From Nanobdellota archaeon (GTDB taxonomy: Archaea > Nanobdellota > Nanobdellia > SCGC-AAA011-G17 > VGLX01): a stretch of DNA of 6,992 nt. This document shows, piece after piece, positions 6,606 through 6,992 of the stretch. Numbering within the stretch: position 1 is the first letter of the stretch; every line of letters begins with the position of its first letter. A model generated the notes under the pieces. The model had not been told where the DNA came from. It worked only from the letters and a program-made list of their open reading frames with translations, and did no database searches. The stretch spans positions 1 through 6,992 of the forward strand of contig JAHIPG010000173.1 of the NCBI GenBank assembly GCA_018894775.1. The letters run 5' to 3'. Both the position numbers and the translations under genes were made by a program.

Positions 6606-6991
6606 TGGCAATAGATAATCTTATAGAACAATTAGAGAAAACTGGTAGGGAGATTCCTGGATTTCGTTCTGCTACACGTAAAGGAAAGGCTATGGAGTTT
6701 AGGTATAATACTATTATTGATATTGATTATCTTAAGATAGCCACTGAAGAATCAGGATTATATTTCCAAAAGAGTAAGATCAATGAAGTTCATTGTGGGA
6801 ATTGTAAGCATGATGGTGGAGGTCTTTGTGGTTCTAAAAGGCCTGATATCCATATTGTTCGGGAGAAAGGATTTCTTGCTATTTTCAAGATGCCTATAAT
6901 GGAAGTCGCTAGCAATAGTATATTGGTACATAAGTACGAAAAAGGTCTTGATGTTCTTGAGAACTATGTTTCTAAAGTAAAAAAGGTATAG
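6602..6991 (+). CDS. Small Cys/His protein translationally coupled to copA, function unknown
   Basis: This is a 129-residue soluble protein with no signal or membrane helix, complete within the window (TAG at 6989-6991). I do not recognise a family. The centre holds [20 protein letters not shown] (62-81): H64, C65, C68, H70 and C76, with H84 just after. This CxxC-x7-C pattern suits Zn2+, Cu+ or an Fe-S cluster. The surrounding sequence looks alpha/beta, with a C-terminal helix ([17 protein letters not shown]). The ATG at 6602 overlaps the copA stop as ATGA. A second ATG at 6605 gives a better gap to the GAGGT at 6596-6600 and may be the real start, shortening the protein by one residue. Coupling to copA suggests roughly matched synthesis and a role in copper handling, for example as a chaperone or accessory factor. 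That is inference from position only. Confidence 0.8.
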   Translation: MMAIDNLIEQLEKTGREIPGFRSATRKGKAMEFRYNTIIDIDYLKIATEESGLYFQKSKINEVHCGNCKHDGGGLCGSKRPDIHIVREKGFLAIFKMPIMEVASNSILVHKYEKGLDVLENYVSKVKKV

Positions 6992-6992
6992 A

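Noticed and set aside
1..6992. tRNA, rRNA, CRISPR array or insertion-sequence ends
   Set aside because: No cloverleaf-like segment, spaced repeat array, transposase or terminal inverted repeat was seen by eye on either strand.

Overview
The window is AT-rich and looks archaeal. Short TATA-like boxes lie about 27-29 bases before three start codons, leaving almost no 5' leader. Genes are packed with ATGA/GTGA overlaps, and the gene set includes a membrane-anchored winged-helix regulator and a HTH-bearing LAGLIDADG protein. Together these suggest a small-genome DPANN-type archaeon (Woesearchaeota/Pacearchaeota-like). The lineage is inferred from gene style, not from a marker gene.

Left part (1-990, + strand): the 3' portion of a LAGLIDADG homing-endonuclease-like gene, open at the left edge. 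Its tail overlaps, convergently, the end of a minus-strand operon running 2540 to 962. That operon encodes a retropepsin-like protease of the RimK-associated family, a RimK-type ATP-grasp ligase with an AbrB-like C-terminal tail, and a 52-residue four-cysteine protein (962-1120) that is easily missed because it is short and starts with GTG. Both junctions in this operon are 4-base stop/start overlaps.

Centre (2541-2629): an 89-base divergent promoter region with one TATA-like box for each direction.

Right part (2630-6991, + strand): a copper-handling cluster. It starts with a two-helix membrane protein that carries a Cys/His/Met loop and a cytoplasmic winged helix, a candidate membrane-bound sensor-regulator. 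A 50-base gap follows, holding a perfect 16-bp palindrome, further copies of its half-site and a TATA-like box. Next come a TauE/SafE-type membrane protein fused to a cupredoxin-like domain and a Cys/Gly tail, a Cu+-type P1B ATPase (CopA) with one N-terminal HMA domain, and a small Cys/His protein that overlaps the end of copA by 4 bases. A working model is that the regulator senses metal outside the membrane and controls the SafE-cupredoxin/copA/small-protein operon through the palindrome. The SafE-cupredoxin protein and CopA would then handle and export Cu+. The regulatory link is inference. The transporter identity is well supported by motifs.
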